Positions 30,964 through 39,546 of a DNA stretch of 40,059 bases are shown here, one piece after another. Below the pieces are notes generated by a model that worked only from the letters and a program-made list of their open reading frames with translations, was not told the DNA's origin and did not search any database. This DNA is from Archaeoglobi archaeon. Its GTDB lineage: Archaea; Halobacteriota; Archaeoglobi; Archaeoglobales; Archaeoglobaceae. Positions within the stretch are counted from its first letter, which is position 1. Each line of letters begins with the position of its first letter. Made by a program: the position numbers and the translations under genes. The stretch spans positions 1 through 40,059 of the forward strand of contig JAPDIT010000040.1 of NCBI GenBank assembly GCA_029259455.1, written 5' to 3'.

Positions 30964-32622
30964 TCACTCATCATCAATAATCTCTTTAAGTGAAGCTCCC
31001 GGTGGAACCATCGGGAAGACGTTTGCTTGGTAATCAATCCTGAAGTCTATGACCACCGGCGCATCAATTTCTTTTGCTTCCTTGAGGGCATCATCAACCT
31101 CTGATGGCTTCTCGACTGTCATTCCTATTGCACCAAATCCTCTAGCTATTGCCTCAAATCCCGTTTTCTCACATCCGATGCAGGTTGCTGAGTACCTTTC
31201 CCTGTAGAAGAGCTCCTGCCACTGCCTGACCATTCCCAGATAACCGTTGTTCAGAACCAAAACCTTTACAGGAATCTCGTACTTGACGCATGTCGCCAGC
31301 TCCTGAATGTTCATGAAGAAGCTGCCATCTCCAGCAATGTCGATGACAGTTTTTTCGGGAAACGCAACCTGTGCACCCATCGCTGCAGGAAAGCCAAAGC
31401 CCATGGTTCCAAGACCGCCGCTCGTGATGAACTGCCTCGGATACTTCACCTTGAAAAACTGGGCAGCCCACATCTGGTTTTGCCCAACTTCTGTTGTGAC
31501 GATGGCATCAGGCATAATCTCGTATGCCCGCTCAATCACGTACTGCGGCTTGAAACCATCCTTTTTGTACTTCAGCGGATACTTCCTCTTCCACTCATTC
31601 ACCTTGTCTTCCCACTCCTTTCTCTGCTTGTACTCAACAACTTTCTTCAACTTTGCCAGAACCTTCTTTGCATCTCCGACTATCGGCACATCAACATTGA
31701 CGTTTTTACCTATTTCTGCAGGGTCAATGTCGATGTGGATTATTTTGGCATTTGGAGCGAACATCGCAACGTTTCCCGTGGTTCTGTCGCTGAACCTGCA
31801 GCCGACCGCAATAATCAGGTCACTCTCACTTAGAGCATAATTAGCGTACTTTGTACCATGCATCCCGGCAAATCCCAATGATAGGGGATGAGTTTCAGGA
31901 ATTGAGCCTTTTCCCATAAGGGTGGTGACAACGAAAGCAGGAATTGTTTCTGCAAGCTCGACGAGCTCTTTTGAAGCGTTTGAAATTATAACACCACCGC
32001 CGGCAAGTATAACCGGTCTCTCAGCCTTCATTATCAGTTCAGCCGCTCTTGCTATCTGTTTCGGATGTCCTTCAAGCTTTGGTTTGTATCCCGGAAGGTT
32101 GATTTTCTTGGGGTAGTTGAAGTCTATGTCAGCGGTGGTGATGTCCTTGGGCAGGTCAACAAGAACAGGGCCGGGTCTGCCCGTTGAGGCAATATGAAAA
32201 GCCTCCTTTATTATACTCAGGACATCTTTCGCATCTGTAACCAGATAGTTGTGCTTGGTCACGGGCATCGTAATTCCTGTTATATCCGCCTCCTGAAACG
32301 CATCGTTTCCGATCATGCTCGTTGGAACCTGCCCTGTGAACACAACTATCGGCGAGGAGTCCATGTAGGCTGTTGCTATGCCCGTAACTGTGTTAGTCGC
32401 TCCTGGCCCGGAAGTGGTGAATGCAACTCCGACTTTACCGCTCGCCCTCGCATAGCCATCAGCAGCATGTGTTGCACCCTGCTCGTGTCTCGTTGTGATA
32501 TGCTGAATCCCGGAATCGTAGAGTGCATCGTAGACCTCAATTATCGCTCCTCCCGGTATCCCAAACACGACCTCTATGCCTTCCATCTCCAAGGCCTTGA
32601 CAATGGCATCAGCAGCACGCAT
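30964..32622 (-). CDS. ilvB: Acetolactate synthase large (catalytic) subunit
   Basis: 552 residues, thiamine-diphosphate and FAD dependent. It makes acetolactate or acetohydroxybutyrate, the first common step to valine, leucine and isoleucine. The N-terminal catalytic glutamate is in TTRHEQGATHAADGYAR, the FAD region around GMHGTKYANYALSESDLIIAVG, and the TPP motif GDGSFFMNIQELATCVKYEIPVKVLVLNN (GDGS to NN). The ATG at 32622 is preceded by GAGGTGG (32629-32635), a real Shine-Dalgarno, unlike the leaderless genes around. A small ORF rich in Leu and Val ends 32 nt upstream. Confidence 0.96.
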   Translation of the reverse strand: MRAADAIVKALEMEGIEVVFGIPGGAIIEVYDALYDSGIQHITTRHEQGATHAADGYARASGKVGVAFTTSGPGATNTVTGIATAYMDSSPIVVFTGQVPTSMIGNDAFQEADITGITMPVTKHNYLVTDAKDVLSIIKEAFHIASTGRPGPVLVDLPKDITTADIDFNYPKKINLPGYKPKLEGHPKQIARAAELIMKAERPVILAGGGVIISNASKELVELAETIPAFVVTTLMGKGSIPETHPLSLGFAGMHGTKYANYALSESDLIIAVGCRFSDRTTGNVAMFAPNAKIIHIDIDPAEIGKNVNVDVPIVGDAKKVLAKLKKVVEYKQRKEWEDKVNEWKRKYPLKYKKDGFKPQYVIERAYEIMPDAIVTTEVGQNQMWAAQFFKVKYPRQFITSGGLGTMGFGFPAAMGAQVAFPEKTVIDIAGDGSFFMNIQELATCVKYEIPVKVLVLNNGYLGMVRQWQELFYRERYSATCIGCEKTGFEAIARGFGAIGMTVEKPSEVDDALKEAKEIDAPVVIDFRIDYQANVFPMVPPGASLKEIIDDE

Positions 32623-32628
32623 TTAAAA

Positions 32629-32635
32629 CCACCTC
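32629..32635 (-). promoter_or_regulatory. Shine-Dalgarno sequence of ilvB
   Basis: GAGGTGG on the minus strand, 6 nt before the ilvB ATG. It is needed because ilvB would be the second reading frame on a transcript that begins at the leader ORF. Confidence 0.7.
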
Positions 32636-32654
32636 AGACCACCCCTAATTACCT

Positions 32655-32711
32655 TTAGAAAAGAAGTACAAGCCGTACTACAACGAGTTCCTTTCCAGAG
32701 AACTTTTTCAT
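32655..32711 (-). CDS. Candidate branched-chain leader peptide upstream of ilvB
   Basis: An 18-codon ORF, MKKFSGKELVVVRLVLLF, ends with TAA 32 nt before ilvB. Eight of the nine residues in LVVVRLVLL are Leu or Val. A TATA-like box is centred 26.5 nt upstream of its ATG, the spacing expected if the transcript begins exactly at this ATG. The frame extends six codons further to an ATG at 32729, but that lies upstream of the predicted start of transcription. Within the Val-Arg-Leu-Val codons the bases can form a small hairpin, AGTAC-loop-GTACT (32665-32679). Composition and place match bacterial ilv attenuation peptides; in an archaeon this is inference and untested. It could be a chance ORF. Confidence 0.5.
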   Translation of the reverse strand: MKKFSGKELVVVRLVLLF

Positions 32712-32733
32712 CAACTCTTCAGACAACATGCGC

Positions 32734-32746
32734 TTTAAAAAGTTTT
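32734..32746 (-). promoter_or_regulatory. TATA box and BRE upstream of the leader ORF and ilvBH
   Basis: The minus strand reads CCAAAACTTTTTAAAG. The core TTTTTAAA (32734-32741) is centred at 32737.5 and is preceded by an A-rich BRE-like CAAAAC. It is the strongest promoter-like element before ilvB on this strand. It predicts a transcription start near 32711. Confidence 0.6.
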
Positions 32747-32984
32747 GGTTTTACTTGGCTCCCTCGTGGATATTCGTGCGCTGAAAATTTTTGGCTGAAT
32801 GTCTGGGATGAGAAGTGTTAATGATAATTAGAATTCATAGCACCCTATTTTTTATAATCTTTATTAGTTAAGAGTTCGTATCAGTTAAAGGCTCATGTTG
32901 CCGAGGGGCAAAGAATAGAAAAGAGACATTATATCCTTTTCATCATCCAGAAAGCTTATTTTGCGTGTTACGTAGAGTTGATGG
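32747..32984. other. Rest of the ilvB-polD divergent intergenic region
   Basis: The total gap between ilvB and DP2 is 362 nt; the left part holds the leader ORF and promoter. In the remaining 238 nt no ORF, RNA gene or repeat could be supported. AT-rich elements that may drive DP2 are ATTTTTTATAATC near 32847-32859, CATTATATCC near 32928-32937 and CTTATTTT near 32955-32962. The last lies about 26 nt before the DP2 ATG and would give a leaderless transcript, but it is a weak match. Confidence 0.4.
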
Positions 32985-35900
32985 ATGGATGCAACTCTGG
33001 ATTCATTCTTTCCGCTGTTTGAATCCGAGTCTAATGAGGACTTCTGGCGGATCGAGGAGATAAGAAAGTATCATGAGTCTTTAATGGTTGAACTTGAAAG
33101 AATTTACAGGATTGCGGAGGCTGCAAGGAAAAAAGGACTTGATCCTGAACCAAGAGTAGAGATTCCGATTGCAAAAAACATGGCAGAGAGGGTTGAAAAG
33201 CTGATGGCTCTGCCCGGACTGGCGGAGCATATAATGGAGCTTGAAGAAGAGGGTTTGAGCAGGGAAATCATCTGTTTTAAGGTTGCGGACGAAATTGTGG
33301 AGGGTAAGTTTGGAGAGCTTTCGAAGGAGGATGCAATAGACAAGGCTGTCAGGACCGCAGTTGCGATAATGACTGAAGGTGTTGTCGCAGCACCTATTGA
33401 GGGTATTGCAAAAGTTAAAATCGACAAGGACGACTTTCTGAGGGTTTACTATGCGGGCCCAATCAGAAGCGCTGGTGGAACTGCTCAGGTCATCTCCGTT
33501 CTCGTTGCTGATTACGTAAGGAGGAAGGTCGGAATTGGCAGGTATGTACCAACAGAAAAGGAGATTCTCAGATACTGTGAGGAGATTCCCCTATACAAGA
33601 AAGTTGCAAATCTCCAGTATCTCCCGGATGATGAGGAAATCAGGCTCATCGTTTCCAACTGTCCGGTTTGCATAGATGGTGAGCCGACAGAAAGTGTTGA
33701 AGTTTCAGGATACAGAAACCTGCCGAGAGTTGAGACTAACAGAGTTAGAGGGGGAATGGCATTAGTCATTGCAGAGGGTATTGCTCTGAAAGCTCCAAAG
33801 CTGAAGAAAATTATCGATGAAGTGGGTATAGAGGGGTGGGAGTGGCTCGATTCGTTGATTAAAGGCGGTGGAGGGAGCAGTGGTGGTGAGGAAGAGGAAA
33901 AGACTGTAATCAAGCCGAAAGATAAATACCTTTCGGATATCGTTGCCGGAAGGCCTGTTTTGAGCCATCCGTCAAGAAAAGGTGGGTTCAGGCTGCGTTA
34001 TGGCAGGGCGAGAAACTCAGGATTTGCGACAGTCGGAATAAACCCGGCAACGATGTACCTTCTCGACTTCATTGCAGTTGGAACTCAGCTGAAGCTCGAG
34101 AGACCCGGAAAGGCGGGAGGCGTTGTGCCCATCTCCACAATAGAAGGACCCACGGTCAGACTCAGAAACGGGGATGTTGTGAAGATTAACACTTTAAGCG
34201 AGGCAAAAGCTCTGAAAAGTGAAGTTGCAGCAATTCTCGACTTGGGAGAGATTCTGATAAACTACGGCGACTTTCTTGAGAACAACCACCCCCTCATTCC
34301 TGCATCCTATACTTATGAGTGGTGGATTCAGGAAGCTGAAAAGGCTGGATTGAGGGGTGACTACAGGAAGATAAGTGAAGATGAGGCTTTGAAGTTATGC
34401 GACGAGTACCACGTACCGTTGCACCCTGACTACACGTATCTTTGGCACGACATAAGTGTGGAGGATTACAGATACCTGAGAGACTTTGTTTCCGATAATG
34501 GGAAGATAGAGGGGAAACATGGAAAGAGTGTCTTAATTCTGCCTTACGATTCGAGAGCAAAAGAGATTCTGGAAAGTTTGCTGGTAGAACACAAGGTGAG
34601 AGATTCCTTCATCGTAATCGAAACCTGGAAAGTCTTCACAAGGTGTCTTGGTCTGGATGAGAAGTTATCAAAGGTCTCTACAGTCTCAGGAAAAGATGTT
34701 CTAGAAATTGTGAACAGCGTTTCTGGGATAAAGGTGAGACCAAAAGCCCTGTCAAGGATAGGGGCGAGAATGGGGAGGCCTGAGAAGGCCAAGGAAAGGA
34801 AAATGAGCCCTCCCCCCCACATTCTCTTCCCGGTTGGCATGGCAGGGGGAAACACCAGAGACATAAAGAATGCCATAAACTACACCAAGGACTACAACGC
34901 AAAAAAGGGTGAAATAGAGGTTGAGATTGCGATAAGGAAGTGCAGCCAGTGCGGGAAGGAGACTTTCTGGTTGAGATGCGACGATTGCGGTGGGCTGACC
35001 GAGCAGCTTTACTACTGCCCCTCTTGCAGGATGAAGAGTACTTCAAGCGTTTGTGAGAGCTGCGGCAGAGAGTGCAACGGATACACGAGAAGAAAGGTGA
35101 ACCTCAGAGAGCTCTACGAGAGGGCAATAGCGAACCTTGGCGAGTACGACTCATTCACGACAATAAAGGGAGTAATTGGGATGACATCGAAGATAAAAAT
35201 GCCCGAAAGGCTTGAAAAGGGGATGCTGAGAGTTAAGCACGGTGTTTTCGTATTCAAAGACGGTACTGCCAGATTTGATGCGACTGACCTTCCAATAACG
35301 CACTTCAGGCCGGCTGAAATTGGTGTTAGCGTGGAGAAGCTCAGGGAGCTTGGTTATGAGAGAGACTACAAGGGGGCGGAGCTTAAAAACGAGAACCAGA
35401 TAGTGGAGCTGAAACCTCAGGATGTTATACTGCCCAAGAGCGGTGCTGAGTACTTGCTTAGAGTTGCAAACTTCATAGACGACCTGCTGGTCAAATTTTA
35501 CGGAATGGAGCCTTTTTACAATGCGAAAACGATTGATGATTTGATAGGTCATCTGGTGATAGGTCTCGCCCCTCACACCTCTGCCGGCGTGCTCGGAAGG
35601 ATAATCGGGTTCTCAGACGTTCTCGCTGGCTACGCTCACCCCTACTTCCATGCAGCCAAGAGGAGAAACTGCGACGGTGATGAAGACTGCTTCATGCTTT
35701 TGCTCGACGGTCTTCTGAACTTCTCCCGAAAGTTTCTGCCCGACAAGCGTGGAGGGCAGATGGACGCTCCATTAGTCCTGACAGCCATAGTGGATCCAAG
35801 GGAGGTTGATAAGGAAGTTCACAACATGGACATCATGGAACGCTATCCACTTGAGTTCTACGAGGCTACAATGAGGTATGCCAGTCCAAAGGAGGTCGAG

Positions 35901-36422
35901 GACTGCGTGGAGAAGGTAAAGGACAGGCTGAAGGATGAAAGCAGGTTCTGCGGATTGTTCTTTACCCACGACACTGAAAACATTGCCGCAGGGGTGAAGG
36001 AGAGCGCATACAAATCTCTGAAAACGATGCAGGACAAAGTTTACAGACAGATGGAACTTGCAAAGATGATTGTAGCTGTTGACGAGCATGATGTGGCTGA
36101 GAGGGTTATAAATGTGCACTTCTTGCCAGACATAATCGGAAATCTGAGAGCTTTCTCAAGGCAGGAGTTCAGATGCACGAAGTGCAACACGAAATACCGC
36201 AGAATTCCGCTTGTGGGAAAGTGTTTGAAGTGCGGAAACAAGCTAACTTTAACGGTCCACAGCAGCTCCATAATGAAGTACCTAGAACTCTCCAAGTTCC
36301 TGTGCGAGAACTTCAACGTGTCCAGCTACACCAGACAGAGACTCATGCTTCTTGAGCAGGAAATAAAATCAATGTTCGAAAACGGTACTGAAAAGCAGGT
36401 TTCAATATCCGATTTCGTGTAA
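32985..36422 (+). CDS. polC: DNA polymerase D large (catalytic) subunit DP2
   Basis: 1145 residues without an intein. DP2 is the polymerase subunit of the euryarchaeal replicative PolD and needs the small proofreading subunit DP1, which is not in this window. The N-terminal KH-like region runs to about 250. VYYAGPIRSAGGTAQV and LRYGRARNSGFATVGINP belong to the double-psi-barrel core. The catalytic segment RNCDGDEDCFMLLLDGLLNFSRKFLPDKRGGQMDAPL lies near 893-930, with the essential aspartates in NCDGDED. Zinc modules: CSQCGKETFWLRCDDCGG and CPSCRM...CESCGREC at about 652-705, and CTKCNTKYRR...CLKCGN near 1062-1085. Start chosen as the ATG at 32985, giving the family N-terminus. Confidence 0.96.
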   Translation: MDATLDSFFPLFESESNEDFWRIEEIRKYHESLMVELERIYRIAEAARKKGLDPEPRVEIPIAKNMAERVEKLMALPGLAEHIMELEEEGLSREIICFKVADEIVEGKFGELSKEDAIDKAVRTAVAIMTEGVVAAPIEGIAKVKIDKDDFLRVYYAGPIRSAGGTAQVISVLVADYVRRKVGIGRYVPTEKEILRYCEEIPLYKKVANLQYLPDDEEIRLIVSNCPVCIDGEPTESVEVSGYRNLPRVETNRVRGGMALVIAEGIALKAPKLKKIIDEVGIEGWEWLDSLIKGGGGSSGGEEEEKTVIKPKDKYLSDIVAGRPVLSHPSRKGGFRLRYGRARNSGFATVGINPATMYLLDFIAVGTQLKLERPGKAGGVVPISTIEGPTVRLRNGDVVKINTLSEAKALKSEVAAILDLGEILINYGDFLENNHPLIPASYTYEWWIQEAEKAGLRGDYRKISEDEALKLCDEYHVPLHPDYTYLWHDISVEDYRYLRDFVSDNGKIEGKHGKSVLILPYDSRAKEILESLLVEHKVRDSFIVIETWKVFTRCLGLDEKLSKVSTVSGKDVLEIVNSVSGIKVRPKALSRIGARMGRPEKAKERKMSPPPHILFPVGMAGGNTRDIKNAINYTKDYNAKKGEIEVEIAIRKCSQCGKETFWLRCDDCGGLTEQLYYCPSCRMKSTSSVCESCGRECNGYTRRKVNLRELYERAIANLGEYDSFTTIKGVIGMTSKIKMPERLEKGMLRVKHGVFVFKDGTARFDATDLPITHFRPAEIGVSVEKLRELGYERDYKGAELKNENQIVELKPQDVILPKSGAEYLLRVANFIDDLLVKFYGMEPFYNAKTIDDLIGHLVIGLAPHTSAGVLGRIIGFSDVLAGYAHPYFHAAKRRNCDGDEDCFMLLLDGLLNFSRKFLPDKRGGQMDAPLVLTAIVDPREVDKEVHNMDIMERYPLEFYEATMRYASPKEVEDCVEKVKDRLKDESRFCGLFFTHDTENIAAGVKESAYKSLKTMQDKVYRQMELAKMIVAVDEHDVAERVINVHFLPDIIGNLRAFSRQEFRCTKCNTKYRRIPLVGKCLKCGNKLTLTVHSSSIMKYLELSKFLCENFNVSSYTRQRLMLLEQEIKSMFENGTEKQVSISDFV

Positions 36423-36480
36423 TATCAATTAAACAACGGATATCGTAAAGTAGATTAGTACTCACACAGTAAATTAGGCA

Positions 36481-37398
36481 ATGAAAGACAGGTTCAGAAA
36501 CTGCATTTTGGGTCTGGCGGTTGGAGATGCTCTTGGAATGCCGGTAGAAGGTTTGTCACCTGAGAACATCAAGCAGCTTTACGGAGAGGTTAGGGATTTT
36601 CTGCCGTCTCCATATGGTGACCTGAAGGCTGGAGAGTGGACTGACGATACGGAGCAGATGATCGTTCTCGCTGAATCAATTCTCGAAACGGTTTACTTCA
36701 GCCCGGAAAACTTTGCCGAGAAGCTGAAAAAGTGGTTTGTGAAGACGAGCTGCAAGAGGATTGGGCCGAGCTCAACCAGAGCGATATCGAATTTGATGAG
36801 AGGTGTGTACTGGAGCAGGGCCGGGGTTTTCAGCGACACATGTGGTGCGGCAATGAGAGTCGCGCCCATAGGGCTTGTTTACCACTTCAGCCTGAATCTG
36901 GTGGAGAGGTATGCGGAGATCTCAGCCAGAGTTACGCACACGGGGACTGCGGCAATCGGCGGGGCTGTGGCTGTGGCAATAGCGATATCCTGCAACGTTC
37001 TCGACTTCAGCGATGAGGAAATGCTGGAGGAGGTTTTGAAAAGGGTTGAAGCTTACGACAACCTTCTCACGGAGAAAATAAAATTTGCCTACGAAATCTC
37101 CGACAGGGATGTGAGCTATGCTGTCGAAAAGCTTGGAAACAGCATTTTTGCACTTGATGTGGTTCCGATGGCGTTTTACTCGTACTTTTCGGGGAAGGAC
37201 TTCAAGGAATCGCTGATAAAGGCCGTTAATGCTGGTGGGGATGCTGATTCCATTGCTGCCGTGTGCGGCGCGATTAAGGGCGCGAGGGGCTTCAGCATTC
37301 CCGAAAGATGGCTGAAAAAGCTGAAAGACAGGGATTTTCTTGAGGAGCTGGCAATGAAGCTCTATGATCTCCACGTGAAGATAGTCAAGCTAACCTAA
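36481..37398 (+). CDS. ADP-ribosylglycohydrolase (ARH/DraG family)
   Basis: 305 residues. The binuclear-magnesium motifs are all present: GLAVGDALGMPVEG (11-24), GEWTDDTEQM with T54-D55-D56, and the C-terminal GGDADSIAAVCGAI with D254 and D256. The family removes ADP-ribose from arginine or other acceptors, or hydrolyses related nucleotides. A DNA or protein acceptor cannot be told from sequence. It is 58 nt after DP2 on the same strand and converges on the ligase-ku operon, with stop codons overlapping in CTAA (37395-37398). A role in genome maintenance is suggested by this neighbourhood only. Confidence 0.9.
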   Translation: MKDRFRNCILGLAVGDALGMPVEGLSPENIKQLYGEVRDFLPSPYGDLKAGEWTDDTEQMIVLAESILETVYFSPENFAEKLKKWFVKTSCKRIGPSSTRAISNLMRGVYWSRAGVFSDTCGAAMRVAPIGLVYHFSLNLVERYAEISARVTHTGTAAIGGAVAVAIAISCNVLDFSDEEMLEEVLKRVEAYDNLLTEKIKFAYEISDRDVSYAVEKLGNSIFALDVVPMAFYSYFSGKDFKESLIKAVNAGGDADSIAAVCGAIKGARGFSIPERWLKKLKDRDFLEELAMKLYDLHVKIVKLT

Positions 37399-38336
37399 TC
37401 GATTTTGCATTCATCCGGACTTTTATCTTCCCTCAATCTCAAAAATACCGGCGCTCTGAGCTTACCATCCTCCGTGAATTCCAGAAACTCCACCTCGCAG
37501 ACGTACCTTGGCCTAACCCAGTGCACGTTCTTGGTTTCAATGTCAAAATGCGGTTTTTCAACTTCAATCTCCCTCAGCTTTTTCGAAAACCAAGTCAGGA
37601 ATTCGGAATCGAAGCCGGTTCCGACATTTCCGATGTGCCTTAATTTTCCGTCCTCGTAAACAGCAAGGACAAGGGAGCCGAAAGTCTCAACCCTCTCACC
37701 CTCTCCCTCTATCCAGCCAACTATAACGCAATCTAGGGTGTTTTTCTTCTTTATCTTTTTCCAGAGGTTGCTTCTCTTTCCTATCAAGTACTTTCCATCC
37801 TTTTTCTTCGCCACAATTCCCTCAAGCCCCATTTCCACCGCTCTCCTGTAGAGCTCCTCTCCGTTCCCTTCAATCCACTCTGCCATCACAACTCTCCCTC
37901 TGTTATGAAGAATTTCCGAAAGTATCCTCTTTCTCTCCATCAGCTCCAAATCCACGACCCAGCCGTCGCAGTAGAGGACGTCAAAAACAATGTAAACTGC
38001 AGGAATCGTCTTGCTGAGGATTTCAATCTTGAATTTGCTGTCAACATGCTCCCTCTTCTGCAGCAGCGGAAAGGATGGCTTCCCGCCCCTTATCACAACA
38101 ATCTCACCATCGAGAATTGCGTTTCTCTCAACCGCATCCAGAACCTTCAGCTCAGGGTAGCGGTAGGTGATGTCAAACAGCCTTCTGTTCTGCAGTCTCA
38201 GCCTTTTATTCTCTACATCAACAAAGGCTAAGCACCTTGTCCCGTCCCACTTTACCTCGTAAATGTGGTCATCGCTACTGAATGGTTTTGACCTCACCGC
38301 AAGCATCGGTTTGATTTTCTTCTCAAACCAGCTCAT
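37395..38336 (-). CDS. ligD: ATP-dependent DNA ligase, LigD ligase-domain type
   Basis: 313 residues, the stand-alone ligase domain of bacterial LigD. The adenylation motif is EVKWDGTR with K29; LDGEIVV is motif III, FDVLY motif IIIa-like, EGIVAKKKDGKY motif IV and WKKIKKK motif V. The C-terminal OB domain starts near 205 with LDCVIVGWIEGEGERVETFGSLVLAVYED. No polymerase (PrimPol) or phosphoesterase domain is fused. It overlaps the ku stop by ATGA, so it is made from the same transcript and acts with Ku in non-homologous end joining. The replicative ligase of archaea is much larger and differs. Confidence 0.93.
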   Translation of the reverse strand: MSWFEKKIKPMLAVRSKPFSSDDHIYEVKWDGTRCLAFVDVENKRLRLQNRRLFDITYRYPELKVLDAVERNAILDGEIVVIRGGKPSFPLLQKREHVDSKFKIEILSKTIPAVYIVFDVLYCDGWVVDLELMERKRILSEILHNRGRVVMAEWIEGNGEELYRRAVEMGLEGIVAKKKDGKYLIGKRSNLWKKIKKKNTLDCVIVGWIEGEGERVETFGSLVLAVYEDGKLRHIGNVGTGFDSEFLTWFSKKLREIEVEKPHFDIETKNVHWVRPRYVCEVEFLEFTEDGKLRAPVFLRLREDKSPDECKID

Positions 38337-39094
38337 TTGACTGCCTCAAGGCTCGCTCTAAGAGCATCTACTAACGACTTGACTTCTTCTACACCCTCAC
38401 TGACAACAATCTCTCTCCCAGAGAGCTTGGCTTCGATGAGCTGTGTAAGTGCCTCCTTGTATTCATCTCTGAACTCTTCCAGCTTGAGTGGCTTCTTCAT
38501 CGCAAGAATCAGTTTCTTGGCAAGCTCCAGCTCTTCTTCAGTTATGTCCGCCACAACTCCCCAGCCAGGGAGCTCCAAAGGGCTTCTAACTTCATCAATG
38601 TAGTGCAGCTGAGCAAGAACTATTCCCCCATCGTAGGGGCGTAAGGCAACAAGGTTCTCCTTCCCCCGCATGGTCACCTTTCCAATGCCCATGCTGTTGG
38701 TCTCCTCCATTGCCTTCTTGAGCAGGTAGTATGCTTTCTCACCGCCCTTGTCGGGCGAGATATAGTAAAAGCTACCATAGTATATCAGCCCAAGCTCAGC
38801 GGGGTCAAAAAATTGCCTTATCTCTATACTTTTCGTCGATTTTAGAGGAATCTTTTCGAAGTCTTCATCAGTGAGAATAACGTATTCATTTTTCGATATT
38901 TCGTATCCCTTGACGATTTCTCCATCCGAAACCTCTTTTCCGCACTTCTCGCAGACCTTCCTGTATCTGATCCTTCCGCCATCAGCTGAGTGGAGGAGAT
39001 GGAATTTAATCTCTTTCTGTGTGGTGGCTTTGTAAACCTTCACGGGTATGTTCACGAGGCCAAAGGATATGCTACCTTTCCATGTCGCCCTCAT
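38333..39094 (-). CDS. ku: Ku DNA end-binding protein
   Basis: 253 residues: the minimal prokaryotic Ku ring. It opens MRATWKGSISFGLVNIPVKVY and contains the CEKCGKEV pair seen in many prokaryotic Ku proteins, followed by SPDKGGEKAYYLLKKAMEE and LVALRPYDGGIVLAQLHYIDEVR. It binds DNA ends as a homodimer and recruits the ligase encoded directly downstream. The C-terminal extension typical of some bacterial Ku proteins is short. An AT-rich element near 39117-39123 is about 26 nt upstream, so the mRNA may be leaderless. Confidence 0.95.
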   Translation of the reverse strand: MRATWKGSISFGLVNIPVKVYKATTQKEIKFHLLHSADGGRIRYRKVCEKCGKEVSDGEIVKGYEISKNEYVILTDEDFEKIPLKSTKSIEIRQFFDPAELGLIYYGSFYYISPDKGGEKAYYLLKKAMEETNSMGIGKVTMRGKENLVALRPYDGGIVLAQLHYIDEVRSPLELPGWGVVADITEEELELAKKLILAMKKPLKLEEFRDEYKEALTQLIEAKLSGREIVVSEGVEEVKSLVDALRASLEAVK

Positions 39095-39199
39095 ATTATA
39101 AGAGTGGACTCGTCGGTAAAAAACGCTTCCCCATCAACATGATAAAATAAGGTGATGGTGTGTACGATTGACGTAATAGCTTTCCACAGAGATGAGATA

Positions 39200-39546
39200 A
39201 TGACAAACGGCAAACTTGACCCGATTTTAAAGGAGAAAATTGCGATAAAAGTTTCTACGGTAAATAAGTGCAATCCGTGCTATGTTATAAAAAGAAGCTT
39301 GAAATGGCTGGTCATTCTGAGAATGCGGAAGGTGAAAAGGAAAGAGTAGCTTTGCGGTTTGCTGAACTTGCTGCAATGGACAGGGGCAAGGTAAGCGAAG
39401 GAGACGAAAAATGGGAGCTTCTATCAAAAATCATTGATAAGCTCGAATCAAGGGAAACCAAGAAAGCTTTAGCAAGGAATGGAATAACGCCAGTAAACAA
39501 GGCAATAAAAATGCTTAAGGATTTCTGGCTATGTTCTTTGAATTAG
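39200..39546 (+). pseudogene. AhpD-like / carboxymuconolactone decarboxylase family protein, frameshifted
   Basis: The first frame reads MTNGKLDPILKEKIAIKVSTVNKCNPCYV and contains the relay glutamate and the CNPC redox pair of AhpD-like proteins. The match moves to another frame at about 39282-39292 and continues KKKLEMAGHSENAEGEKERVALRFAELAAMDRGKV to 39546. The His three residues after the second Cys (CxxCxxxH) is not encoded in either frame, so a short deletion is likely. GAGATGAG precedes the ATG at 39200. The far C-terminus abuts a transposase fragment and may not be native. Confidence 0.65.

Noticed and set aside
32712..32729. Upstream ATG at 32729 as start of the leader peptide
   Set aside because: It lies only about 9 nt from the TATA centre, upstream of the expected transcription start; the ATG at 32711 fits the promoter.
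39102..39111. Short inverted repeat GAGTGGACTC before ku as an operator
   Set aside because: Only four base pairs per arm; this is expected by chance at this length.
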